From AC-32 sp963716865 (GTDB lineage Bacteria; Actinomycetota; Thermoleophilia; Gaiellales; Gaiellaceae), in contig CAVQUF010000004.1 of NCBI GenBank assembly GCA_963716865.1, forward strand, positions 124,001-188,000: a DNA stretch of 64,000 nt, read 5' to 3'. The translations under genes were made by a program, and so were the position numbers. This document shows, in pieces, positions 9,217 through 16,278 of this stretch (positions are counted from its first letter, which is position 1; each line of letters begins with the position of its first letter). The notes under the pieces are model-generated. The model was not told the origin of the DNA. It did no database searches and was given only the letters and a program-made list of their open reading frames with translations.

Positions 9217-9909
9217 TCAATCTGGTAACAACGCCGCGAGCCGCTCCAGCTCGGAGGGGTCGAGGTCGCGCCAGGCGCCGGGCTCGAGCCCGGCGACCGT
9301 CAGGCCCGCGTAGCGGCTGCGGTGGAGCCGTGTCACCGGGTACCCGACGGCGGCGAGCATCCGCTTGACCTGGTGCTTGCGGCCCTCGTGCAGCGTCAGC
9401 TCGACCGTCATGGGCCCGAGGCGCCGGGCGCCCGCGGGAGCGGTGGGGCCGTCCTCGAGCTCGACGCCCGCGCGCAGGCGTTCGAGCGCGTCATCGGAGG
9501 GCTCGCCCTCGACCTCGGCCTCGTAGACCTTCTCGACGCCGTAGCGAGGGTGGGCCAGACGGTGCGCGAGCGGCCCGTCGTTGGTGAGGAGCAACGCGCC
9601 GGTGGTGTCGGCGTCGAGCCGGCCGACCGGGACGACCCGCGCGGGGTGGCTGACGAGCTCGACGACGGTCGGGCGCCCCTGCGGGTCGCGCGCGGTCGTG
9701 ACCACGCCCGCAGGCTTGTGCAGGAGCACGTACGCGAGCGCCTGCAGCCGCAGGCGTCGCCCGTCGAGCTCGACCCGGTCGCGCGTGCCGACGAACGTGT
9801 TGAGCTGCCCGGGCTCGCCGTTCACGGTCACGCGCCCTGCCTTGATCAAATCGTCGGCGCCGCGACGCGAGGCGACGCCCGCGCGGGCGAGGTAGGCATT
9901 GAGGCGCAC
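9217..9909 (-). CDS. rluB: Pseudouridine synthase, RsuA/RluB family
   Basis: Converts a uridine in rRNA to pseudouridine. An N-terminal S4 RNA-binding domain (RLNAYLARAGVASRRGADDLI) precedes the catalytic domain with GRLDADTTGALLL carrying the catalytic Asp. I place the start at the GTG at 9909 (MRLNAYLARAG) rather than the ATG at 9918, because an AATAAT -10-like box ends exactly 7 nt upstream of that GTG, the spacing seen for other leaderless genes here, and family members commonly begin this way. 230 residues. Divergent from the GYD gene with overlapping promoters. Its clustering with scpAB is common in bacteria. Confidence 0.9.
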   Translation of the reverse strand: MRLNAYLARAGVASRRGADDLIKAGRVTVNGEPGQLNTFVGTRDRVELDGRRLRLQALAYVLLHKPAGVVTTARDPQGRPTVVELVSHPARVVPVGRLDADTTGALLLTNDGPLAHRLAHPRYGVEKVYEAEVEGEPSDDALERLRAGVELEDGPTAPAGARRLGPMTVELTLHEGRKHQVKRMLAAVGYPVTRLHRSRYAGLTVAGLEPGAWRDLDPSELERLAALLPD

Positions 9910-9915
9910 AGACGC

Positions 9916-9922
9916 CATTATT
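9916..9922. promoter_or_regulatory. Overlapping divergent -10 elements between rluB and GYD gene
   Basis: Plus strand reads CATTAT (9916-9921), 9 nt before the GTG at 9931. Minus strand reads AATAAT (9922-9917), 7 nt before the GTG at 9909. Both hexamers occupy the same base pairs, so one AT-rich element in a GC-rich gap could fire both ways. Inferred from spacing only. Confidence 0.5.
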
Positions 9923-9930
9923 CGGAGGTC

Positions 9931-10221
9931 GTGCCGCAGTACGTCACCTTGATGCGCTGGACGTCGCAGGGAGTCGCCGGGCTACCGGCGTGGCGCGAGC
10001 GGGTCGAGGAGGGCGAGCGGCTGATCGAGGCTGCGGGCGGGAAGCTGATCGGCGTCTACGTGACGCTCGGCCGCTACGACGTGGTCGAGATCTTCGAGGC
10101 GCCGGACGACGACACCGCCGCCGAGATCCTGATGAAGCTCCAGCGCCACGGCGCCGAGCACACAGAGACGCTCCGCGCGTTTACGCGCGAGGAGGCGGAG
10201 GCGATCATCCGCCGCCTCTGA
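9931..10221 (+). CDS. GYD domain protein
   Basis: 96-residue cytoplasmic protein of the GYD family (PF08734): PQYVTLMRWTSQGV at the start and the diagnostic LGRYDVVEIFEAPDD (about residues 46-60), with a C-terminal helix ending in EEAEAIIRRL. It has a dimeric alpha/beta ferredoxin-like fold; function is unknown. I chose GTG at 9931 because family members start with M-P-x-Y-V; a GGAGG lies only 2 nt upstream, too close for a normal ribosome site, so a short-leader mRNA from the box at 9916 is more likely. Confidence 0.85.
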   Translation: MPQYVTLMRWTSQGVAGLPAWRERVEEGERLIEAAGGKLIGVYVTLGRYDVVEIFEAPDDDTAAEILMKLQRHGAEHTETLRAFTREEAEAIIRRL

Positions 10222-10258
10222 CATGCCCCTCGGCTCGCCGGGACGAGGCGAGGCGGCC

Positions 10259-10348
10259 GTCACACATTCGGCACGATCCCGTCACCCACCCGTGCGCGTT
10301 TCCTCGTTACGCTCATAGCGGGTGGTGGTTCGGGGTGGCCCCGGACGG
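10259..10348. repeat. 90-bp intergenic repeat, copy A
   Basis: Direct repeat of 26545-26634. The 50 bp at 10299-10348 are identical to 26585-26634; the adjoining 40 bp match at 28 positions with no gap (78/90 overall). It contains a GGGGTGGCCCC self-complementary core. Copy A lies between the convergent GYD gene and scpB and is not coding. Function unknown. Confidence 0.9.
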
Positions 10349-10373
10349 AGCGGGCTGGGTGCGGCGACGCGGG

Positions 10374-10985
10374 CTACGCGCCGCGCCGCTCGGCGACCGT
10401 TTCGAGGCGCGCGCGGATCTCGGCCGCATCCTCGCCGAGGTCGTCCAGCCGCGGCAGCTGCGAGAGCGACTCGAGGCCGAACACCCGCTCGAACAGCGGC
10501 GTCGTCCTGTAACGCACAGCTCCCCCGAGCTGCTCGTCGTCGCGTCCGGCCTCCGCGATCAGCCCCCGCTCGACCAGCCCGGCCACGACGGAATCCGCCG
10601 CGACCCCGCGGATCCGCGCGATCTCCGGCCGGCTCACCGGCCCGAGGTACGCGACGATCGCGACCGTCTCGAGCGCGGCACCCGAGAGCCCGCGCTCGAC
10701 GGGCCTCTCCACCAGCCGCCCGCAGGCCTCCGCCGCCTCGCGCGCGGCGCGAAACGCCCAGCCTCCGGCGACGTGCTCGAGCACGATCCCGCTGCGCCCC
10801 TCCGCGAAGCGCTCCGTCAGCAGCGACAGCGCCGTCTCGATCCGCTCCGGATCGTCAGCCGCGGCGTCGGACAGCTCCTCGACCGACAGCGGCTGCGATG
10901 CGACCACGAGCAGCGCCTCGAGCGTCCGCGCGAGCCGGTCGACCGGGCTCGCGGTGATCAGGCGGAGTGGGCGATCCCGGTCCAC
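10374..10985 (-). CDS. scpB: Segregation and condensation protein B
   Basis: Partner of ScpA and SMC in the chromosome condensin complex. The 203-residue protein has tandem winged-helix domains, with RLARTLEALLVVASQPLSVEEL at the N-terminus and the conserved LSGAALETVAIVAYLGPVSRPEIARIRG near residue 100. GTG start at 10985 overlaps the scpA end by 28 nt; a later in-frame start is possible. Directly downstream of scpA, the usual order. Confidence 0.93.
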   Translation of the reverse strand: MDRDRPLRLITASPVDRLARTLEALLVVASQPLSVEELSDAAADDPERIETALSLLTERFAEGRSGIVLEHVAGGWAFRAAREAAEACGRLVERPVERGLSGAALETVAIVAYLGPVSRPEIARIRGVAADSVVAGLVERGLIAEAGRDDEQLGGAVRYRTTPLFERVFGLESLSQLPRLDDLGEDAAEIRARLETVAERRGA

Positions 10986-11722
10986 TCCGGCCTCCTCTCC
11001 TCCGCGCTCTCGGCCCGCCGCACCCGGATCGGCGCGAACGACGACGCCTGCTCCAGCGAGATCTCGCCCGAGCGTCTCAGCTCCAGGAGCGCCAGGAACG
11101 CGACGGCCTGCTCGATCCGCGACAGCTCCTCGACCTCCGCGTCCAGATCGAACGCACGCCGCCGCGCTAGCACCGCGCGGAAGCGCTCGAGGAACTGCGA
11201 CACGGGCGGGAAGCGCAGCTCCAGATGGGTCAAGGACACCGCCGGTGGCTCCACCGCAAGGGCCCGCAGCGCGATCACGAGACCTTCCGGATCCTGAGGC
11301 GCCAGCCGGCGCTCCACCCTGGGCGCGAGCGGCGCAGGGCCGAGCCGGAAGTAGCGGTCGCTCTCTCCTTCGAGCCGCTCCGCGAGCCAGGCCGCCGCCT
11401 CCTTCGCGCGCCGGTACTCGGCGAGCCTCCGCGCAAGCTCTTCGGCCGCCTCCTCGGGCTCGAGCTCGGACAGCTCCGCCTCCTCGTCGGGGAACAGCCC
11501 ACGCGCCTTCAGCTCCAGCAGCGCCGACACCAGCACCAGAAACTCACCGCAGGCCTCCAGGTCGAGCTCGCCCCGTTCGGCGAGCCGCTCGCAGAAGGCC
11601 ACGACGATCCCTGCGACGTCCACCTCCGCGAGGTCGATCTCCTCTTTGAGGACGAGCGTCAGAAGCAGGTCGAACGGGCCCTCGAAGGCGTCGAGGTCGA
11701 GCTCGAGCTCGCGCACGAACAT
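10958..11722 (-). CDS. scpA: Segregation and condensation protein A
   Basis: Kleisin subunit bridging the SMC heads. 254 residues from the ATG at 11722: FEGPFDLLLTLVLKEEIDLAEV near the N-terminus (SMC-head binding) and a C-terminal winged helix with AFLALLELRRSGEISLEQ. I prefer this start over longer upstream frames because a TAGGTT -10 box (11735-11730) ends 7 nt before it, indicating a leaderless mRNA. Forms an overlapping pair with scpB. Confidence 0.94.
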   Translation of the reverse strand: MFVRELELDLDAFEGPFDLLLTLVLKEEIDLAEVDVAGIVVAFCERLAERGELDLEACGEFLVLVSALLELKARGLFPDEEAELSELEPEEAAEELARRLAEYRRAKEAAAWLAERLEGESDRYFRLGPAPLAPRVERRLAPQDPEGLVIALRALAVEPPAVSLTHLELRFPPVSQFLERFRAVLARRRAFDLDAEVEELSRIEQAVAFLALLELRRSGEISLEQASSFAPIRVRRAESAEERRPEWTGIAHSA

Positions 11723-11732
11723 GCGGCGCAAC

Positions 11733-12611
11733 CTAGCGGGACGGCCGGACGCGGCCCTTGGGGATCGCCATCGCCGGCCCCTCGGGCACGCGGCGCTCCG
11801 GCCGGCGCGGCGCGGACTCGCCGCCGCGGATGAACTGCCACCAGATGAAGAACGCCGTCGAGCAGGCGAAGACGACGACCGAGACCCAGGCATTCAGCCG
11901 CAGCCCCGCGAAGTGGTGCGCCGGATCGATCCGGAGGAGCTCCTCGAAGAAGCGCCCGAACGTGTAGATCGAGACGTAGAGCGAGAACAGCGCCGGCGGC
12001 TTGAAGCGGAAGCGCCGGTCGAGCAGGAGGAGCGCGACGACCCCGAGCCCGTCGTAGATGAACTCGTACAGGAAGGTCGGGTGGAAGGTCGAGTACTGCG
12101 TGTAGTTCTCGACCCGGTGGTCGAGGTCGATCTTCAGCCCCCACGGGAGGTCGGTCGGCTTGCCGTAGAGCTCCTGGTTGAACCAGTTCCCGATCCGGCC
12201 GATGCCCTGGGCAAGCAGGAGGCCCGGCGCGACCGCGTCCATGAAGTCGCGGACGCGCGCGCCCGACCGGTGGACGACGACAGCGCCGGCGAGGCAGCCG
12301 AGCAGGATCCCGCCCCAGACGCCGAGGCCCCCCTCCCACACGGCGAAGATCCCCTTCCATTTTGGGCTCGAGACCTCGTTCCAGCTCGTGATGTCGTGAT
12401 AGGCACGCGCGCCGACGATCCCGAACGCGACTCCCCAGACGGCCACGCGTAGCACGAGGTCCCAGTCGCCGCCGCGCCGCACCCAGCGCACGCCGGTCAG
12501 CCACACGCAGGCCGCGATCGCGAGCAGCAGGATCAGGCCGTACATGTGGATCGTCACCGGCCCGAGCTCGATCGTGCTCGTGTGGGGCGACGGGATGAAC
12601 GCAAGGCTCAC
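11733..12611 (-). CDS. lgt: Prolipoprotein diacylglyceryl transferase
   Basis: Inner-membrane enzyme adding diacylglycerol from phosphatidylglycerol to the lipobox Cys of preprolipoproteins. 292 residues with about seven hydrophobic segments; the Lgt signature GRIGNWFNQELYG is around residues 137-149, preceded by the catalytic-region AYHDITSW. The C-terminal tail is basic. GTG at 12611 lies 9 nt after CAGAAT, a possible short-leader promoter. Upstream of scpA by 10 bp but with its own promoter between them. Confidence 0.95.
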   Translation of the reverse strand: MSLAFIPSPHTSTIELGPVTIHMYGLILLLAIAACVWLTGVRWVRRGGDWDLVLRVAVWGVAFGIVGARAYHDITSWNEVSSPKWKGIFAVWEGGLGVWGGILLGCLAGAVVVHRSGARVRDFMDAVAPGLLLAQGIGRIGNWFNQELYGKPTDLPWGLKIDLDHRVENYTQYSTFHPTFLYEFIYDGLGVVALLLLDRRFRFKPPALFSLYVSIYTFGRFFEELLRIDPAHHFAGLRLNAWVSVVVFACSTAFFIWWQFIRGGESAPRRPERRVPEGPAMAIPKGRVRPSR

Positions 12612-12662
12612 GGGCTGGACATTCTGCCCACGGGCCCCGACGCCTGCCCGCCCGAGCAGAAG

Positions 12663-12851
12663 CTATGGGTGGGCGACGGGCCTGTGGGCGAACCGTCTGG
12701 CGGCCACGCCTCCGACAAGCCAGCCGAGAACCGCGAGTGCGAAGGGGACGACGATCGGCCACTCCTGGTTGTTGGAGAAGATCACCTCGGTGGACAGCAC
12801 GCCGACCGCAAACCCGAGGATCGCCCCGACGATCTTGGAGAGAAGCGCCAT
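12663..12851 (-). CDS. Small two-helix membrane protein, unknown
   Basis: 62 residues with two hydrophobic segments (about 5-24 and 32-50) separated by a short polar turn SNNQEWP. No recognised family. The ATG lies 7 nt after TTAGCT, compatible with a leaderless mRNA. It sits upstream of lgt on the same strand with 51 bp between. Confidence 0.6.
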   Translation of the reverse strand: MALLSKIVGAILGFAVGVLSTEVIFSNNQEWPIVVPFALAVLGWLVGGVAARRFAHRPVAHP

Positions 12852-12905
12852 GCCCCAGAGCTAAGCACCCTGCCGCGGTGCTCGCAACCGCATCGAGACC
12901 GAACG

Positions 12906-13109
12906 CTAGATCAGGATCTCGATCGCGAGCTCGTACGGGCAGCCCTGCGAGATCAGTTCGACCGCGCGGTGAAGGTCGATGTCGTGCCTGGCCGCGAGCG
13001 CGACCGCGTCGGTCGGGTCGTAGCCCGCGCGGATCAACTCCTCCGCACGCCAGTGCTCGACACGCTCCATCTCGGAGTCGTTGACGACTCGAAGCTCCGC
13101 AGTAGCCAT
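12906..13109 (-). CDS. Small helical protein, unknown
   Basis: 67 residues, acidic and predicted helical (VEHWRAEELIRAGYDPTDA, then AVALAARHDIDLHRAVELIS). The pattern of two short helices with a G-Y turn recalls UBA-like helical bundles but I cannot assign a family. ATG at 13109 chosen as the first start after the AT-rich tract at 13115-13125; longer frames upstream read through the neighbouring gene. Confidence 0.6.
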   Translation of the reverse strand: MATAELRVVNDSEMERVEHWRAEELIRAGYDPTDAVALAARHDIDLHRAVELISQGCPYELAIEILI

Positions 13110-13147
13110 CGTACGGTTTTTATTCGGGCGAACGGCCCGGCCGGTTC

Positions 13148-13163
13148 TCCCCCTTGCGGGGGA
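13148..13163. terminator. TCCCCC-N4-GGGGGA hairpin
   Basis: Six-bp GC stem with a 4-nt loop (TTGC on plus, GCAA on minus, a GNRA-type tetraloop). It lies 3 nt downstream of no coding sequence on minus except between the 67-aa gene's promoter and the stop at 13166. The same 16-nt design recurs at 22073-22088. No U-tract, so a terminator role is uncertain. Confidence 0.45.
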
Positions 13164-13165
13164 TA

Positions 13166-13885
13166 TCAGCGAACGCGGCGGGCGAGCGACACCGCCTGCG
13201 CCCGGGTCAGCCTGCCCTCGAGGCGCAGAGTGACGCCGTTTCGCACCCAGAGCAGGACGTTTCCGTGGATGAGCACCGTCCGCTCGCGGAAGGCGAGGTC
13301 GCGGCCCAGGTAGGTCAGCGTGTGCGGCCCGCCCTCGAGCCAGAGGCCCGGACGGCCGCCCACCTGCACGGGCTCGATCGTCGTCTTGCGGACGGCGAGC
13401 TTCTTCAGGACCTCCTCCCGGGACGAGCGGAACTGCGAGAGCAGCAGCGATCGGTCGTACGCGCGCACGATCACCGTCGCGAGCGAGTCGTCGAGGACGT
13501 ACACGGCCGGCGGGCGCTTGCCCGCGAGCGGCGGCAGCGCGAGGCGGAAGCCGAGCAGGCGCTCCGCTCGCGCGCGCGACATCCTGCGCCCGAGCCCGCC
13601 CGCCTCCGCGCGCTCGACCGCGGGCGGGAGCGCCTCGACCCGCTCGACGCTCGCCCCGCCGAGGTGGAACCAGCCCAGGATCGCCGTCCGGGCCTGCGGC
13701 ACGGCGAATGCGACGCCGATGGTGACCACCAGCAGCGCCAAAGCCAGTGCTGCGACCCGCCGCCACGGGAACGGCCGGCGCGGGCGCTCCTCGAGGCGCT
13801 CCCGAACCGTCGCCGCAAGGTCAGGCGCCGCCGGGACGTCGAGCTCCCGACCGAGCGCGAGCAGCCGAAGCTCGAGCTCGCTCAC
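13166..13885 (-). CDS. Single-pass membrane protein, putative anti-sigma partner
   Basis: 239 residues: cytoplasmic N-terminus (~45 residues), one membrane helix at about 46-66 (VAALALALLVVTIGVAFAV), and an extracytoplasmic domain of ~170 residues resembling DUF4367-like domains. The GTG at 13885 overlaps the stop of the sigma gene as GTGA. Position and topology fit a transmembrane anti-sigma factor, but the HxxxCxxC zinc motif of ZAS-type anti-sigmas is absent, so the role is inferred. Confidence 0.7.
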   Translation of the reverse strand: MSELELRLLALGRELDVPAAPDLAATVRERLEERPRRPFPWRRVAALALALLVVTIGVAFAVPQARTAILGWFHLGGASVERVEALPPAVERAEAGGLGRRMSRARAERLLGFRLALPPLAGKRPPAVYVLDDSLATVIVRAYDRSLLLSQFRSSREEVLKKLAVRKTTIEPVQVGGRPGLWLEGGPHTLTYLGRDLAFRERTVLIHGNVLLWVRNGVTLRLEGRLTRAQAVSLARRVR

Positions 13886-14442
13886 GATCCCTCCTCCCCG
13901 AGCTCCTCGCGGAGCCGCTCGAGACCGCGGGCGAGACGCGACTTGACCGTCCCGCGGCGAACCCGGAGCACGGCCGCCGTCTCCTCCTCGGAGAGCTCGA
14001 GGAAGTAGCGGCAGACGACGGTGTCGCGCTGGTCGTCGGGGAGGTGCTCGACCGCCGCGAGCAGCTGCTCCCGCTGCTCGCCCGCGAGCAGAGCCGCCTC
14101 GGGGGACGGGACCGCGTCCCCCGGGCGGTCCTCGGCGGCCGCTCGCAGCGCGAGCCGTTCGCGCCGGCCGGCCGAGCGGCGGCGGTTGCGCGCCTCGTTG
14201 GCGACGATGCGGAGCAGCCAGGGCCTGAGCGGCGCTCCCCGCCGGAACCTTCCGAGCGCGCGATAGGCCTTCACGAAGCCGTCCTGGGCGGCCTCCTCCG
14301 CGTCCGCGGCGCTCCCCGTCAGGAGGTAGGCGGTCCGAAACGCGATCCCCTGGTGCATGCGCACGATCGACTCCCAGGCGCGGAGGTCGCCGCGCCGTGC
14401 TCGCTCGACGAGCTCCTGTTCGTCCAGTGGCCGGTCCACCAC
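13882..14442 (-). CDS. RNA polymerase sigma factor, ECF-like
   Basis: 186 residues. Region 2 is visible as WESIVRMHQGIAFRTAYLLTGSAADAEEAAQDGF (spanning ~24-57; DAEEAAQD is the conserved core) with RPWLLRIVANEARNRRR; region 4 is LPDDQRDTVVCRYFLELSEEETA followed by RRGTVKSRLARGLERLRE. GTG at 14442 has an AGGAG site five nt upstream. Coupled by GTGA to a membrane protein, the standard sigma/anti-sigma layout. Which genes it controls cannot be told. Confidence 0.92.
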   Translation of the reverse strand: MVDRPLDEQELVERARRGDLRAWESIVRMHQGIAFRTAYLLTGSAADAEEAAQDGFVKAYRALGRFRRGAPLRPWLLRIVANEARNRRRSAGRRERLALRAAAEDRPGDAVPSPEAALLAGEQREQLLAAVEHLPDDQRDTVVCRYFLELSEEETAAVLRVRRGTVKSRLARGLERLREELGEEGS

Positions 14443-14483
14443 CGCTGCTCCTACACCCGAAGGCCCGCCGGGGTTCCGCACCG

Positions 14484-14876
14484 CTACGTCGAGGGCCAGA
14501 CCTCGCCCTCGACGAGCTCGACCGAGTTGCCGGCCGGGTCGCGCACGTAGAGCGAGCGCCCGCCGGGTGCCCAGGCGTGCTCGTGCTCGACCTCGACCCC
14601 GTGCCGGCGCAAGCGCTCGCCGAGGGCGTCCAGAGCGCCCGGCTCGACAGAGAGGGCGACGTGCCCCGGGCCGCGGGCGCCGTGCGAGGGGACCAGGCGG
14701 CCGGGCACCTCCGAGCGGGCCGGGTCGAACAGCAGCAGCACACCGCCGTCGTCGAGCCGGAAGACGGCGCTCAGCTCGTTCGGCTCCCGGAGCGGGCGGA
14801 GCCCGAGGACGGCCTCGTAGAACGCGGCCGCAGCGGCAACGTCGTCGGCGTAGAGCACGGTCTCGTAGACGCGCAC
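14484..14876 (-). CDS. VOC (glyoxalase/bleomycin-resistance) superfamily protein
   Basis: 130-residue single VOC module: VYETVLYADDVAAAAAFYEAVLG then GPGHVALSVEP and the end motif RSLYVRDPAGNSVELVEG. Metal ligands H/E are plausibly supplied by GHVAL and NSVELVE. I chose the GTG at 14876 (MRVYETVLYA), which lies 7 nt after CACACT and matches typical VOC starts; a second GTG precedes it at 14879. Substrate unknown. Confidence 0.82.
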   Translation of the reverse strand: MRVYETVLYADDVAAAAAFYEAVLGLRPLREPNELSAVFRLDDGGVLLLFDPARSEVPGRLVPSHGARGPGHVALSVEPGALDALGERLRRHGVEVEHEHAWAPGGRSLYVRDPAGNSVELVEGEVWPST

Positions 14877-14947
14877 CACGCTGAGTGTGACGGAACCCGG
14901 CGGAGCTCCCCGGTGTAGGTACGGCGACACCTCGAAAGGAGCTCACC

Positions 14948-15532
14948 GTGAAGCGTCTGCTGCTCGTGCTCGCCCTCGCCGCCGTGCTCTCCCCGGCCGC
15001 GCTCGCCAAAGGTCCCTCTCAGGCAGCGATCTCCGGGCCCGGGCTCGCCAGGACGCTCTCCTTCAAGGGGAACGGCGAGCACGAGGGAACGGCGCTCTAC
15101 GACCTGGCCCAGGACGCGGGCTTCTTCCCGGCCGTCTTCGGCCAGTCGCCCGATCCGATGCTTCACGGGCGGCTGTCGGGAACCCTCGGCCCGAAGTACA
15201 CGATCCATTACGTCGTCCCCGCTGGTGAGGGCACGAAGTATCGGGTCGTCCAGGACCTCTACCCGTACGCGCACGGCGGTCCGGTCACCCACATGAAGGC
15301 CGGCCAGCTGATCTTCGGCGAACGGAGCCAGGGCGGGTGGTACCGGGGTGACCCCGGGCTCAAGGCGCTGCTCGTTCGCCACGGTCTGCCCCGCACCGCG
15401 TCGCGTCTCACGGCGACCCCCGCGGGCGGGAACGACACCGCGGTGATGCTCGGCATCGGAGCGCCTCTTGCGGTGCTGCTCGCCGGGGCCGCAGTGTTCG
15501 TGGCGCGCCGGCGGATCTTCGGTTCGCGGTAA
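14948..15532 (+). CDS. Exported protein with C-terminal membrane anchor, unknown
   Basis: 194 residues: signal peptide at 1-20 (LLLVLALAAVLSPAALA), an extracellular domain, and a C-terminal hydrophobic helix (~165-185) ending in a basic RRRIFGSR tail, a type of surface-anchored layout. GTG start preceded by AAGGAG. No family recognised. Confidence 0.7.
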   Translation: MKRLLLVLALAAVLSPAALAKGPSQAAISGPGLARTLSFKGNGEHEGTALYDLAQDAGFFPAVFGQSPDPMLHGRLSGTLGPKYTIHYVVPAGEGTKYRVVQDLYPYAHGGPVTHMKAGQLIFGERSQGGWYRGDPGLKALLVRHGLPRTASRLTATPAGGNDTAVMLGIGAPLAVLLAGAAVFVARRRIFGSR

Positions 15533-15626
15533 GGTCGCGCCGGAAGCCGGCTCGGGCTGCTCCGACCTGACTGCCGCCGTCGAGCGGCCAAACGTGCAGC
15601 GGTGGGCCGGCTTCGTCTCGGGCCAG

Positions 15627-15632
15627 TACGCT
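15627..15632 (+). promoter_or_regulatory. -10 box (TACGCT) of leaderless VOC gene
   Basis: TACGCT followed by 7 nt (CGCAACC) and then the CTG at 15640. Spacing equals that of the other leaderless genes of this window. Confidence 0.45.
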
Positions 15633-15639
15633 CGCAACC

Positions 15640-16272
15640 CTGGAGCTCGACCACGTACTGATCGCCGCGGCCGACCTCGCCTCGGCTGCGGAGGAGATCG
15701 AGGAGCGCTACGGACTGGCCTCGATCGAAGGCGGACGGCACCCGGGCTTCGGCACGGCCAACAGGATCGTGCCGCTCGGCGACGCGTATCTCGAACTGGT
15801 CGCCGTCGTCGACCAGTCGGAGGCAGAGCGAAACCCGTTCGGCCGCTGGCTCGCCCAAGCGATGGCGGGACCCGCCCAGCCCCTCGGCTGGGCCGTCCGC
15901 ACCGGCCGGCTCGACGAGGTCGCCGGGCGGCTCGAGCTGACGGTCGGCTCGGGCTCGCGGGCGACGCGCGACGGCCGACTGCTCCGGTGGCGGATGGCCG
16001 GCCTCGAGGAGGCCGCCGCCGAGCCGTCACTTCCCTTCTTCATCGAGTGGGAGCGCGGAACCGAGCTCCCCGGCCGCGCCCCGGCGACCCACCCGGCCGG
16101 CGACGTAGCGATTGCAAGGCTCGAGCTCGACGGCGACGCCGACCGCCTGGCGACCTGGCTCGGCCGGCATCGGCTGCCGCTCGTCGTGCGGCCAGGTGCG
16201 CCGGCCGTCGCGAGCATCGTGCTCACGGGAGCCGCGGGCGAGCTCGTGCTCGGCGCTGACCGACCGCTCTAG
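15640..16272 (+). CDS. Glyoxalase-like (VOC, PF13468-type) protein with apparent CTG start
   Basis: 210 residues from CTG at 15640: LELDHVLIAAADLASAAEEI is the conserved first strand/helix of the family, so the protein must begin about here; the next in-frame GTG (15769) would delete ~43 conserved residues. No ATG, GTG or TTG exists in frame between the upstream TGA and that GTG. No ribosome site precedes the CTG, but a TACGCT box lies 7 nt upstream. Later segments (LGWAVRTGRLDEVAG, SLPFFIEWE) fit the family. A sequencing error at the start is the main alternative. Convergent with dnaE, 6 bp apart. Confidence 0.78.
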   Translation: MELDHVLIAAADLASAAEEIEERYGLASIEGGRHPGFGTANRIVPLGDAYLELVAVVDQSEAERNPFGRWLAQAMAGPAQPLGWAVRTGRLDEVAGRLELTVGSGSRATRDGRLLRWRMAGLEEAAAEPSLPFFIEWERGTELPGRAPATHPAGDVAIARLELDGDADRLATWLGRHRLPLVVRPGAPAVASIVLTGAAGELVLGADRPL

Positions 16273-16278
16273 CGAAAG

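Noticed and set aside
11659..12762. 367-residue minus-strand frame over lgt
   Set aside because: Arg-rich shadow of lgt, which has clear Lgt motifs and membrane helices.
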